Part shown: piece by piece, positions 34,023-42,102 of the stretch
How the letters are laid out: every line of letters starts with the position of its first letter
Numbering within the stretch: the first letter of the stretch is position 1
NCBI GenBank assembly: GCA_046351095.1
Contig: JAXLZC010000001.1
Span: 124,001 to 188,000, forward strand
Direction: 5' to 3'
DNA length: 64,000 bases
DNA from: BQWY01 sp046351095
Lineage (GTDB): Bacteria; Nitrospirota; Nitrospiria; Nitrospirales; Nitrospiraceae
Translations under genes and position numbers: made by a program
The notes under the pieces: model-generated
Seen by the model: only the letters and a program-made list of their open reading frames with translations
Database searches by the model: none
What the model was told of the DNA's origin: nothing

Positions 34023-34772
34023 TCAGTCGACGAAGTTGTCGTAGTCGACGCGGACGAGGTACAGACCGTGCGCCGGTGCCGTCCGTCCGGCGGCGGTGCG
34101 GTCGCGCGCGGCCAGGATAGCGGCCAACTCGCCGGGGGCACGGCGGCCGATGCCGATCTCGACCAACGTCCCGACGATCGTGCGCACCATCTGTTTCAAA
34201 AAGCGGTCGGCATACAACTCGATCTGTACCTGGTCGCCGTCGGCCGCGATGTCGAGCCGCTGGATGTGACAGAGGGGATTGTCCGTATCGCTCTGCGCGC
34301 CTTTGAACGACGTGCAATCGTGGGAGCCGAGCAGGCAGGCGGCCGCGCCTTGCATGTCCTCCACGGCCAGCGGGCGCGGCACATGCCAGAGGCGATGCCG
34401 GTCGAGTGCCGACCGCCCGTCGCGGTTGAGCAGTCGGTATCGATAGAGTTTGCCCGTCGCCGAATACCGCGCGTGAAATTCGTCCGGCACGGTGCGCGCG
34501 TCGCGGACACAGACGGTCGGCGGTAGCAGGGCGTTAAGCCCGCGCCGCCACTCGTAGTCCGTCATCGGCTTGTCGCTGCGAAAACTCGCCACTTGCCCGA
34601 GCGCATGGACACCGGCGTCGGTGCGTCCCGCGCCGACTACCGGCGTCGGCTGTTGCGTCAAATGCGCCAAGGCCTGTTCGAGCAAGCCTTGGATCGTCGG
34701 TTGATCGGCCTGGCGCTGCCATCCGGCGAAGTCGGTGCCGTCGTATTCGAGCGTCAGTTTGTAGGTGCTCAT
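34023..34772 (-). CDS. truA: tRNA pseudouridine(38-40) synthase
   Basis: A 249-residue enzyme starting MSTYKLTLEYDGTDFAGWQR, with the catalytic Asp in GAGRTDAGVHALGQVASF (around residue 50) and the conserved YRYRLLNR and FLKQMVRTIVGTLVEIG. It makes pseudouridine at positions 38-40 of tRNA anticodon stems. Length and motifs are standard. It lies downstream of the amidase gene on the same strand, 127 bases apart. Confidence 0.94.
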   Translation of the reverse strand: MSTYKLTLEYDGTDFAGWQRQADQPTIQGLLEQALAHLTQQPTPVVGAGRTDAGVHALGQVASFRSDKPMTDYEWRRGLNALLPPTVCVRDARTVPDEFHARYSATGKLYRYRLLNRDGRSALDRHRLWHVPRPLAVEDMQGAAACLLGSHDCTSFKGAQSDTDNPLCHIQRLDIAADGDQVQIELYADRFLKQMVRTIVGTLVEIGIGRRAPGELAAILAARDRTAAGRTAPAHGLYLVRVDYDNFVD

Positions 34773-34899
34773 CGGGAAATCCGCTGCGGGATTGTACGCA
34801 GCGTCTGACGGATGCTCAAGAGAGTGGTGGAGATGGATCGTCGGGGTGAATGGGGAGCGTGGTGGGGAACAATAAGTCGCCCGGCGTGCGTCGGCCGCG

Positions 34900-36234
34900 T
34901 CAGTGGCCGTTCGAGGAGGAGGAGGCCGGCGGCGTGACGTAATTTTTTACGCCGGCGAACAGTGCCTCCGCCACGTCGTTGATGAATGTGGATTGGCGCA
35001 TGAGCTGCTCTTCCGTCGGGTTCGACATAAACGCGATTTCCGCCAGGATGCTCGGCATCGCCGTGTAGCGCAGCACGTAAAACGGCGCGGTCTTCACGCC
35101 GTGATCGTCGGTCGGATACTGCGCGCTCAGCCGCTTGAGCATCGCTTCCTTCGTCTCCCACGCCAGTTCCATCGAATCCTCGATACGTTTGGAGGTGAGC
35201 AGGTCGGCGACGAGAAATTCCCACCCGACGCTGTTGCCGGTCATCGGCGTGCCGTTTTCGCGCGCGGCTACCTCCAACGCGCGCTTATCCTTGGCTTCGC
35301 CGAAGTGATACACCTCGATACCCTTGACGACCGGTTGCGGATGCGAGTTCACGTGGATCGACACAAACAGATCCGCGTTGCTTGTATTGGCGAATTTCGC
35401 GCGGTCGCCCAGTTCGATGAACTCATCGTGATCGCGTGTCATGAGCACACGTTTGCCGAGTCGACTTTTGACGAGATCGCGCAACCGCAATGCAACCTTC
35501 AGCGTGATCGATTTTTCTTCCAGGCCGCGCCGGCTGATCGTGCCCGTGTCCTTGCCGCCATGGCCCGGATCGATGACGATCGTGCGGATTTCGTCGACGG
35601 TACGCCGAGGCGCGGCGGTGGGTACGTCGGTGTCGGCCTCGTCTGCAGCGGCAGGCGTGGTCGGTGCAGTCGGCGCGGCGGGAGCCGCCGCCGTGCGAGG
35701 GCGCGTCGATTTTCCGCCATCTGCATCTGATGCGCCGGTCGGTGTGAAGTCGAGTACGAAACGGGTTGGCCGTTCCAGGAGGTAATAGCGATAGGTGCTC
35801 ACGGCGCCCGTGTTGAACGAAAGGCGTAAGGCGTCAGTCTGTTGCGCCAGCGTGACCTGGGCGGATTGCGGGAGGAGCGTCGCCGATACAAATTTTTCTG
35901 CTGCCGCTTTGCTCAGATTCACGTGACGCAGGTCCAGCATGAGTAGGCCTGACGCGGCATCGCGTCGCTGCACGACACGGACTTTGTGCGTGAGATCCAG
36001 GACTAACCGGAACGACTGTTTGTCTTGGCTGACGCGTAGGTCTGAGACGAGAATGCGGGAACTATGCGTATTCGCCGCACGTGCGGCCTGTGTGCTTACG
36101 GTCTGCAACGGTGGATGGCCGTCGTGTATGGCGGCCGTCGTCGTCGGAGTCACTGACAACAGCCACGCCAGAGCCACAAAGAGGCTCAGTGCAACTGGCA
36201 TGACGTTGAAACGACGGGTCGGACGAGTCAGCAT
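34900..36234 (-). CDS. amiC: N-acetylmuramoyl-L-alanine amidase with AMIN domain (AmiC-like)
   Basis: A 444-residue exported enzyme. A signal peptide (VALSLFVALAWLLSV) is followed by an AMIN domain (~50-170) that targets septal peptidoglycan, an Ala/Thr/Pro linker, and a zinc amidase_3 domain (~205-430): IVIDPGHGGKDTGT, the Glu in RRGLEEKSITL, LFVSIHVNSHP and ILAEIAFMSNPTEE. It cleaves the bond between muramic acid and the stem peptide during cell separation. A plausible promoter lies 80 bases upstream. Confidence 0.9.
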   Translation of the reverse strand: MLTRPTRRFNVMPVALSLFVALAWLLSVTPTTTAAIHDGHPPLQTVSTQAARAANTHSSRILVSDLRVSQDKQSFRLVLDLTHKVRVVQRRDAASGLLMLDLRHVNLSKAAAEKFVSATLLPQSAQVTLAQQTDALRLSFNTGAVSTYRYYLLERPTRFVLDFTPTGASDADGGKSTRPRTAAAPAAPTAPTTPAAADEADTDVPTAAPRRTVDEIRTIVIDPGHGGKDTGTISRRGLEEKSITLKVALRLRDLVKSRLGKRVLMTRDHDEFIELGDRAKFANTSNADLFVSIHVNSHPQPVVKGIEVYHFGEAKDKRALEVAARENGTPMTGNSVGWEFLVADLLTSKRIEDSMELAWETKEAMLKRLSAQYPTDDHGVKTAPFYVLRYTAMPSILAEIAFMSNPTEEQLMRQSTFINDVAEALFAGVKNYVTPPASSSSNGH

Positions 36235-36312
36235 GCGCGGCAGTCACCACGATCTCTGGTGCGCACCAGGCGCTGGAGCGTCCGCCACGGTCACGCACGA
36301 TGCAGGTCGTTT

Positions 36313-36342
36313 CATTTAGGCAAAGGGTTGGAATCTTGTCAA
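36313..36342 (-). promoter_or_regulatory. Candidate promoter for amiC
   Basis: On the - strand a perfect TTGACA (complement of 36337-36342) is followed after 18 bases by TAAATG (complement of 36313-36318). It sits in the divergent gap between amiC and the NYN gene and would give a 5' leader of about 70 bases. Confidence 0.4.
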
Positions 36343-36427
36343 GGAAAAGGCCCTCTAATCCACGCGACTGAACGTCTCGTGGCGGTCCCGGTTGACGGCA
36401 GTCGCCACGCTTGGCTAGCCTCACCGT

Positions 36428-36961
36428 ATGAAGCTGCACGTCATCGTCGACGGCTACAACCTGCTCGGGGCACAGGCGCGGGGATTTTCTGTCGCGTCGT
36501 TTATGACGGAAGCGGCCCGTGAACGCCTCATCGCCGATCTGTCCGCCTACCACCATCGTAAAGGCCACGAGGTCATCGTGATTTTCGACGGCTGGCGGGA
36601 TGGGAGTGCGGTCGAGGGGCAGGAATTCCGCAGCGGCGTCGAAGTCCGCTATTCCAAACGAGGCGAACGTGCGGACCATGTCATCACGCGGTTGGCCGAC
36701 GAGTGGGGAACCGGCTGTGCAGTGGTCTCCTCCGACCGAGAAGTGGCGCATCGCGCCAGGGCAGCCGGCGCCTTTGTGATGGGGGCTTTGGAGTTTTCTG
36801 CCAAGCTGGGCCCGGCTGTGTCGACGCAGCAGGCGCCGGTCGCGTGGAAAAAAGACGAGGACGGCGACGGGCGTTCGCCGCGATCGACGGAGAAAAAAGG
36901 CAACGGCCGCAAATTGCCGAAAGCCGTCCGTGCGCGGCGCCGGACGCTGAAGGGGTTTTAG
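36428..36961 (+). CDS. NYN-domain (YacP-like) predicted RNase
   Basis: A 177-residue protein. The NYN/PIN-like fold shows HVIVDGYNLLG at the N-terminus, VIVIFDGWRDG in the middle and CAVVSSDREVAHRARAAG for the third acidic site. The last 40 residues are Lys/Arg-rich and probably bind nucleic acid. YacP/Rae1 homologues cleave mRNA on the ribosome; that activity is inferred. It converges with tatD, the two stops being 12 bases apart. Confidence 0.82.
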   Translation: MKLHVIVDGYNLLGAQARGFSVASFMTEAARERLIADLSAYHHRKGHEVIVIFDGWRDGSAVEGQEFRSGVEVRYSKRGERADHVITRLADEWGTGCAVVSSDREVAHRARAAGAFVMGALEFSAKLGPAVSTQQAPVAWKKDEDGDGRSPRSTEKKGNGRKLPKAVRARRRTLKGF

Positions 36962-36973
36962 GAAGAGGTGTGG

Positions 36974-37762
36974 CTACGCTGAGTCCGGAAGCTGAAACAG
37001 GCGACGGGCATTGGCGGTGGTCAACGCGCCGATCTCGTCGGCGGTTACGGGCGATTCGCCGCTGCGTACGCTGGAGAGGGTGTCGGCCACGCGGACGACG
37101 TAGGCGGGTTCGTTACGTTTCCCGCGATGCGGGACCGGCGTGAGGTAGGGACAGTCCGTTTCGATCAGCAGTCGGTCTGCCGGCACTGTTTTCACGATCT
37201 CGCGTAACATCGTCGCGTTTTGGAACGTCACGATGCCTGAGAACGACAGATAAAAACCGAGATCCAGCGCATCTTTCGCCAACCAGGCGTCGCCGGAAAA
37301 GCAGTGAAAGACCCCGCCGACATCCTCCGCCCGCTCTTCCCGTAAAATCGCCACCGTGTCGGCCTGCGCTTCGCGGGTGTGAATGATCACCGGCAGATGA
37401 AGTTCCCGCGCCAGTCGAACCTGCTCGCGAAAACGTTGTCGCTGCTCCTCCGGCGACGAGTGGTTGTAATGATAGTCGAGGCCGATTTCGCCGAACGCGA
37501 CGACTTTCGGATTTTTGGCGAGGCGGCGGAACTCGTCGTACCACACCGGTTCGATCCGCTTCACTTCGTGCGGATGGACGCCGATCGAGGCGTAGACGAA
37601 GGGATAGCGATCCGCGAGCGTCACGGCGGCGCGGCTTGTGTCGAGGTCGCAGCCGATCGTGATCATCTGCGTCACGCCGGCGGTGCGCGCCCGCTCGATC
37701 ATGGCGTCGCGGTCGCCGTCGTACCGCGCGTCGTCCAAATGCGTATGGGTATCGATGAGCAT
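36974..37762 (-). CDS. tatD: TatD-family metal-dependent DNase
   Basis: A 262-residue amidohydrolase-fold enzyme. Metal ligands are visible as MLIDTHTHLDD (HxH), FGEIGLDYHYN (Glu), PVIIHTREAQ (His), FHCFSGDA (His) and LIETDCPYLTP (Asp). TatD proteins have 3'-5' exonuclease or D-aminoacyl-hydrolase activities. Single-copy look, normal length. It is divergent from the Fur-type regulator. Confidence 0.92.
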   Translation of the reverse strand: MLIDTHTHLDDARYDGDRDAMIERARTAGVTQMITIGCDLDTSRAAVTLADRYPFVYASIGVHPHEVKRIEPVWYDEFRRLAKNPKVVAFGEIGLDYHYNHSSPEEQRQRFREQVRLARELHLPVIIHTREAQADTVAILREERAEDVGGVFHCFSGDAWLAKDALDLGFYLSFSGIVTFQNATMLREIVKTVPADRLLIETDCPYLTPVPHRGKRNEPAYVVRVADTLSSVRSGESPVTADEIGALTTANARRLFQLPDSA

Positions 37763-37847
37763 TGGCGAATCCTACCATGAGCGCCCGACGGGGGGCGAGG
37801 CGCGGCCCGCTGAAAACGGACGAATCCATTCGTGCCGGAGATTGTAT

Positions 37848-37890
37848 TTGACAGGGGCGCGCGCCAAGTGGTACATGCAACTCACTTGCA
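37848..37890 (+). promoter_or_regulatory. Candidate promoter with Fur/Zur-type operator upstream of the fur-family gene
   Basis: A perfect TTGACA (37848-37853) is followed 18 bases later by a weak -10 (TACATG, 37872-37877). Overlapping the -10 is TGCAACTCACTTGCA (37876-37890), a 15-base near-palindrome of 7-1-7 layout with six of seven arm positions paired. Fur-family operators have that layout, and the position would allow autorepression. Confidence 0.5.
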
Positions 37891-37942
37891 ATACGAATCG
37901 GCTCGCGATGGTGCGTCTCAGATAACGGGCAGTCGGCGATAG

Positions 37943-37966
37943 GCCGAACAGCCGAACGGCCGAACA
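37943..37966 (+). repeat. Three tandem 8-base repeats before the fur-family start
   Basis: GCCGAAC recurs at 37943, 37951 and 37959, an 8-base period, 15 bases before the ATG. No Shine-Dalgarno sequence is visible in this leader. Confidence 0.6.
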
Positions 37967-37980
37967 GAATTCCTCGCACG

Positions 37981-38397
37981 ATGAAAGACGAAACCGCCAG
38001 GAGTCTCCGCGCCAGTGGGAAAAAACTGACGAAGGCGCGCAAGGCCATCCTCGCTATTTTGGAACACAGTCCGTTGCCGATTACGGCCGCTGAGGTGCAT
38101 GCGCGGTTGACCGCGGCGAAGCAGCCTGCGGATTTGGTGACGGTTTATCGGACATTGGCGATGCTGCAAGAGCTGGGGTTGGTGGCGCCGGTGGGGTTCC
38201 ACGAAGGCCAACTCCGATACGAAGCGTTGGATGGACGGGAACACCATCATCACATTCAGTGCCGCGGCTGCGGCAAGATCGCGGATTTAATGCTCTGCCC
38301 GTTGAAGAAATTAACCGCGCTTGTGGAACGGCAAACTCGGTTCGTGGTGGACAGCCACGCCCTGGAGTTTTTCGGATGGTGCCCGCAATGCCGATAG
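37981..38397 (+). CDS. Fur-family metal-responsive regulator (Zur-like by context)
   Basis: A 138-residue regulator. The winged-helix half has LTKARKAILAILEHS and TVYRTLAMLQELGLV; the C-terminal half has REHHHHIQCRGCGKIADL and ends in CPQCR. The two CxxC pairs form the structural zinc site and the His run contributes to sensing. Metal choice (Fe, Zn, Mn) cannot be read from this. It heads an island with COG0523 GTPases and a ZIP transporter, which argues for zinc (Zur). A Fur-type box overlaps its probable promoter. Confidence 0.85.
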   Translation: MKDETARSLRASGKKLTKARKAILAILEHSPLPITAAEVHARLTAAKQPADLVTVYRTLAMLQELGLVAPVGFHEGQLRYEALDGREHHHHIQCRGCGKIADLMLCPLKKLTALVERQTRFVVDSHALEFFGWCPQCR

Positions 38398-38705
38398 CGC
38401 GGTGCCAACGCGCAGCCGCAGGGCGCCTGTGCGCCATCCTCCTGCTGCTTGCGACCTATCTTGTCTTGGCCTGTGCGTTGAATCCTGTGCTGCTAGCCCA
38501 TGAGCTGGCGCTTCCGACGGACTCGCAGCATCACGAGCACGACGTCTGCTCGTGGCTCGATCATGCCGCGGCCTCCACCCTCCATGCGGCGCCGCCGTCA
38601 CTGTGTCACATTCAGGCCTCCGGGCTGTCGCTGCCGTCGTCCATCGATCCCATTTTGATCCTGTCTCCCGCAGGCTGTCTCGTTCGCGGTCCTCCATCCC
38701 TGTAG
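38376..38705 (+). CDS. Small His-rich exported/membrane protein, paralogue A
   Basis: About 109 residues from ATG 38376 (GGAG eight bases upstream); ATG 38388 is an alternative. It overlaps the end of the regulator gene. Layout: one hydrophobic segment (LCAILLLLATYLVLACAL), then a His/Asp-rich stretch HHEHDVCSWLDHA, a Pro/Ser-rich part and the C-terminal VRGPPSL. It shares the motif D-x-[CH]-x-W-[ILV]-[DEQ] and a terminal R-[GA]-P-P 44 residues after the Trp with three other small proteins in this island (at 43783, 46907, 51738). The candidate His/Cys ligands suggest periplasmic metal binding; function unknown. Confidence 0.65.
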   Translation: MVPAMPIARCQRAAAGRLCAILLLLATYLVLACALNPVLLAHELALPTDSQHHEHDVCSWLDHAAASTLHAAPPSLCHIQASGLSLPSSIDPILILSPAGCLVRGPPSL

Positions 38706-38749
38706 TGCCTGCTGATCCCTGTCTTCGACTGACATTGTAGTGGCGACGA

Positions 38750-38859
38750 CCCGCACGTTGTGCGGGGAAGGATCGTGCGCGTTCCGGGTACCGACCTCCT
38801 GTGGGGTGCCACTGCGCGCGGCCGATTTCTGCCGAGGTCGGCGACGATCCTTCTCCGCA
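38750..38859 (+). ncRNA. Structured leader with two mutually exclusive folds upstream of the first COG0523 gene
   Basis: Fold 1: CCCGCAC (38750-38756) pairs with GTGCGGG (38760-38766). Fold 2: a 15-bp stem with one G-U, 38761-38775 with 38845-38859, uses the same 38761-38766 bases. Fold 2 encloses a further perfect 8-bp stem, 38791-38798 (CCGACCTC) with 38834-38841 (GAGGTCGG). The element ends about 50 bases before the Shine-Dalgarno AAGGAGG (38907-38913). Competing stems like this are typical of riboswitches or attenuators. No known class is recognised. Confidence 0.5.
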
Positions 38860-38920
38860 GAGGGTGCGGCGCGGTTCGCCGTGTGTGGGATAGGTCTGTA
38901 GAGCTGAAGGAGGATGTGTC

Positions 38921-39892
38921 ATGGCCATAGAGACGGAACCAGTGGTGCCGGTCACGGTATTGACCGGCTTTTTGGGCGCGGGAAAGACCACGCTGTTGAA
39001 CCGGATTCTCACAACGGAGCACGGGAAACGCGTGGCCGTCATCGTGAATGAGTTCGGCGAAGTCGGCATCGACAATCAGTTGGTGATCGGTGCCGACGAA
39101 GAGATCTTCGAAATGAACAACGGCTGCATCTGCTGCACCGTGCGCGGCGATCTCATCCGCATCATCGGCAATCTCCTGAAGCGGAAAGACCGCTTCGACT
39201 ACATGGTGATCGAAACCACCGGGTTGGCGGATCCGGCGCCCGTTGCGCAAACCTTCTTTGTCGACGAAGAAATGAAGCGGCGTTTGGCTCTGGACGGTAT
39301 TGTCACCGTCGTCGACGCGAAACATATCTGGGCGCATCTGGAACAGAGCCCTGAGGCCAAGGAGCAGATCGCGTTCGCGGACGTCATCATCCTCAACAAG
39401 ATCGATCTGGTCCCGTCGAGCGAGGTGGACCGGCTGGAGGCGCGGCTGCGCGCCATCAACGTCATGGCGAAGATCTATCGCTCGAAAGACGCGCAGGTGG
39501 AGATCGCTCGGCTGCTCAATATCGGCGCATTCGATCTCGGCCGTAAGCTGGAGATCGATCCGAATTTCCTCGGGGAAGAGGCGCATCAGCACGATCCCAG
39601 CGTGTTTTCGATTGCGTTGGTAGAAGAGGGGCAGGTGGACGAACGTCGTGTGAATACGTGGTTCCGTGACGTGTTAACGACGTTGGGCACGAACATCTAT
39701 CGCATGAAAGGCATTTTGAACGTGAAGGGGCGTGACGAACGCTTCGTCTTCCAGGGTGTACACATGTTGTTCGACGGCAAGGCCGACCGACGCTGGCGTC
39801 AGGACGAGCATCGTCACAACCAACTCGTATTCATCGGGCGCGACCTGAATCGCGCTCAACTCGAGGAAGGGTTTCGCGCATGCCTCGTTTAG
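38921..39892 (+). CDS. COG0523 (CobW/ZNG1-type) metallochaperone GTPase, first copy
   Basis: A 323-residue G3E GTPase. Walker A is TGFLGAGKTT (15-24), the metal-binding CxCC is GCICC (68-72), ETTGLADPAP is the switch/Walker B region and IILNKIDLV the G4 motif. The CobW C-terminal domain begins near residue 225 after HQHDPSVFSIAL. ZNG1-type proteins deliver zinc to client enzymes; others serve cobalt or nitrile hydratase. It has a strong ribosome site and a structured leader, and overlaps the WD40 gene by 13 bases. Zinc is inferred from context. Confidence 0.9.
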   Translation: MAIETEPVVPVTVLTGFLGAGKTTLLNRILTTEHGKRVAVIVNEFGEVGIDNQLVIGADEEIFEMNNGCICCTVRGDLIRIIGNLLKRKDRFDYMVIETTGLADPAPVAQTFFVDEEMKRRLALDGIVTVVDAKHIWAHLEQSPEAKEQIAFADVIILNKIDLVPSSEVDRLEARLRAINVMAKIYRSKDAQVEIARLLNIGAFDLGRKLEIDPNFLGEEAHQHDPSVFSIALVEEGQVDERRVNTWFRDVLTTLGTNIYRMKGILNVKGRDERFVFQGVHMLFDGKADRRWRQDEHRHNQLVFIGRDLNRAQLEEGFRACLV

Positions 39893-40953
39893 TCCGACGG
39901 TCGTCGCAGGCGTCCATCCGTGTGCTGGAGATATCGGGAGGCGGCCGACTGGACGAGTACGTACATCGCATCGCCTTTTCTCTGGACGGGGCCTTCGTCG
40001 CCGCCTGCGCCGCGGATGGGGGCGTTGCGGTGTGGCCCTGCGAGGAAGCCTCGTCGCCGCAGGTCGCCTATCGCCATCGAGAGGCAGCCCTTGTGCTTGC
40101 CTGGCACCCGACGCGTCCGTGGGTCGCCACCGGCGGACAGGACGGTCGACTGTGCCTGTGGGATGCGGGCGCGCGACGTTCGCTGGTCGAGCTGTCGGTC
40201 GGGCGCGGCACGGATTGGGTGGAACACGTAGCCTTTTCGCCGGACGGCACCGCGCTTGCCGCGACAGCGGGCAAGGTTCTGGCGGTGTGGTCTGTCTCGC
40301 CGACTGGAACCCTCATTCCCTTGGCCGAGGTCTCCACGCATACCACGACTGTCTCGGCCCTTCGCTGGATGCCGGACGGTCGCGGGATCGTCTCGGCCTG
40401 TTACGGAGGGGCATGGCTGTGGAAAATCGGCCAGGATTCTCCCGTACGGCCCTTCCCTTATGACGGCGCCGTACTCTCCATCGCCATTCATCCGGACGGT
40501 CAGTATCTCGCGTCCGGCAACTTAGATGGATCCGTGCATCTGTTCCGTATCGACACCGAACAAAACTGGCATATGTCCGGGTATCCGATGAAGGTGACCC
40601 AAGTCGTCTTCGACGCCCACGGCGCGCAGCTCTTCACCACCTCCGGAGAAGCGCTCGTCGCGTGGAACATGAGCAAGTTCGAGGGAACCGGCGGGCGGCT
40701 CTTTAAAGGGCACGCGGGGTGGATTCAGGCCGCGGCCTGCCATGCCGAACATCAGCTCGTGGCCACGGTCGGAGAGGATGGGCTGCTGTGTGTGTGGAAA
40801 TCGGCGAGTACGAAGCCCCTCTGTACCCACGCCGTTCCTTCCACGCGCCTCACGGCTGTTGCGTGGCATCCACAGCGCCCGTGGGTCGCCATCGGCGCGC
40901 ATGACGGTATCCTGTCCATCTGTGCGGTCGAGGGGGTGGGAGGCGACGCGTGA
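39880..40953 (+). CDS. WD40-repeat protein
   Basis: A 357-residue protein made almost wholly of WD40 blades, visible as repeats ending in VAVWPC, LCLWDAG, LAVWSV, AWLWKIG, VAWNMS and LCVWKSA, each preceded by an HP/SPDG turn (FSPDGTALAATAG, IHPDGQYLASGN). About seven blades make one propeller. There is no signal peptide, so it is cytoplasmic. Position directly after, and overlapping, the COG0523 gene suggests a scaffold for GTPase-client contacts, which is speculation. The stop overlaps the next gene by 4 bases. Confidence 0.87.
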   Translation: MPRLVRRSSQASIRVLEISGGGRLDEYVHRIAFSLDGAFVAACAADGGVAVWPCEEASSPQVAYRHREAALVLAWHPTRPWVATGGQDGRLCLWDAGARRSLVELSVGRGTDWVEHVAFSPDGTALAATAGKVLAVWSVSPTGTLIPLAEVSTHTTTVSALRWMPDGRGIVSACYGGAWLWKIGQDSPVRPFPYDGAVLSIAIHPDGQYLASGNLDGSVHLFRIDTEQNWHMSGYPMKVTQVVFDAHGAQLFTTSGEALVAWNMSKFEGTGGRLFKGHAGWIQAAACHAEHQLVATVGEDGLLCVWKSASTKPLCTHAVPSTRLTAVAWHPQRPWVAIGAHDGILSICAVEGVGGDA

Positions 40954-41228
40954 ATCTCTTCGGCGGACGACGGAGTATCGATCCTGATCAGGCCGCGCGC
41001 ATCAAGACGTGGGCGCAGGCCCAATGGGCGGTGGAACCGGACACCATCGTCACGGTGACGGAGCTGCAGTGTCGCGAACCGGACTGCCCGCCGATCGAAA
41101 CGGTCATTGCGCTCTTGGAGGGCCCAGGGCGCACGCGGCAGTACACGATTCACAAACCGGCGGAGTCGATCGAGGAGGAAGACGTGCGTGCGTGTGCGCG
41201 GAAAGGAGAGCTACACGACCATGCGTGA
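40950..41228 (+). CDS. Small conserved-looking protein with CREPDCPPIET motif
   Basis: A 92-residue cytoplasmic protein from GTG 40950 (GTGA overlap with the WD40 gene). The central part reads VTVTELQCREPDCPPIETV with two Cys four residues apart, followed by IALLEGPGRTRQYTIHKP. I do not recognise a named domain, though the Cys-Pro-rich motif gives the impression of a conserved family. It overlaps the next gene by 8 bases, so it is part of the same operon as the GTPase. Confidence 0.7.
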   Translation: MNLFGGRRSIDPDQAARIKTWAQAQWAVEPDTIVTVTELQCREPDCPPIETVIALLEGPGRTRQYTIHKPAESIEEEDVRACARKGELHDHA

Positions 41229-41508
41229 TTCGCAGTCCGTCGGGGTGCCGCCGCGGTCAGCCTCGCTCATGCCCGTCCTTATCTTGTTTCATCGGGCGTT
41301 CGATCTGGCCCACACGGAGCCGGTCAGTTTAAAGCGCCTGGAGTTCGCCGCGCAGGCGCTTGCCCTTGCTGATGCCATTCGGCACCTGGTGGACGATGCC
41401 GGCGACGAGTCGATGGCCGAGCGATGGTCGATCAAAACCTCAGAGACCGCGCATCTCCTGGATACCATCCGTGATGCGTTGTTACACAACCAGGAGGAGT
41501 ACACATGA
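41221..41508 (+). CDS. Small helical protein of unknown function
   Basis: 95 residues from ATG 41221, inside the end of the previous gene. The sequence is predicted mostly helical (LKRLEFAAQALALADAIRHLV, TAHLLDTIRDALLHN), with no Cys and no membrane segment. It ends 4 bases into the MoaB-like gene. Not recognised; translational coupling on both sides argues that it is real. Confidence 0.6.
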   Translation: MRDSQSVGVPPRSASLMPVLILFHRAFDLAHTEPVSLKRLEFAAQALALADAIRHLVDDAGDESMAERWSIKTSETAHLLDTIRDALLHNQEEYT

Positions 41509-42056
41509 CAGCTGTGACGCGAGCGGCCGCCCCGGTATCCGTGGCGGTCTTGACGGTCTCCGATTCCCGCACGGTCGAGACCGACACCAGCGGGCAAACG
41601 ATTGTCGAGCGCTTGGAGGCGGCCGGTCATACGATTGCGGCCCGGCGTCTCTGCCCCGATGACGCCGAACGCATTCAGGCCGTCGTCTCGGAGTGGGTGG
41701 CGAATCCGTCGGTCGACTTCGTGGTAGTGACCGGCGGCACAGGAGTCACGCAGCGGGACGTGACGCCGGATGCCGTCCGTGCGCTCTTCACCAAACCGAT
41801 TCCTGGGTTCGGGGAACTGTTTCGTTGGTTGAGCTACAGCGAGATCGGAACGTCGACGATCCAGTCGCGCGCCGATGCGGGGGTGTGCGGAGACACCATC
41901 GTCTTTCTGCTGCCCGGATCGCCGGGGGCATGCCGACTTGGGATGGAGAAAATTATTTTGCCGCAACTCGATCTGGCGCATCGGCCCTGCAACCTCACCG
42001 AGCTGCTGCCGCGCGTCAAGCACGACGTTCCACCGCAGCCGACAGGTGTCCGATGA
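41505..42056 (+). CDS. Molybdopterin adenylyltransferase-like protein (MoaB/MogA family)
   Basis: A 183-residue MoCF-biosynthesis domain protein: VAVLTVSDSRTVETDTSGQ at the N-terminus, FVVVTGGTGVTQRDVTPDA with the GGTG nucleotide loop, and FLLPGSPGACRLGMEKII at the C-terminus. MogA adenylates molybdopterin before metal insertion; MoaB homologues are related, sometimes inactive. Its place in a zinc/COG0523 operon is unusual and may mean a paralogue used under metal stress. It overlaps the previous gene by 4 bases. Confidence 0.85.
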   Translation: MTAVTRAAAPVSVAVLTVSDSRTVETDTSGQTIVERLEAAGHTIAARRLCPDDAERIQAVVSEWVANPSVDFVVVTGGTGVTQRDVTPDAVRALFTKPIPGFGELFRWLSYSEIGTSTIQSRADAGVCGDTIVFLLPGSPGACRLGMEKIILPQLDLAHRPCNLTELLPRVKHDVPPQPTGVR

Positions 42057-42102
42057 TCGAACAACGCGATGGGCGGCCTCGGGTCGAGAGCTGGTGTGAC
42101 CG

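Noticed and set aside
37943..37966. CRISPR-like repeat
   Set aside because: Only three 8-base tandem copies without spacers; no cas genes in the window.
38750..38860. Cobalamin riboswitch before the first COG0523 gene
   Set aside because: GCCACTG and GGGAA occur, but the B12 box (AGYCMG-A-ACCTGCC) is not convincingly present and the long stems do not follow the known fold. Reported only as an unknown structured leader.
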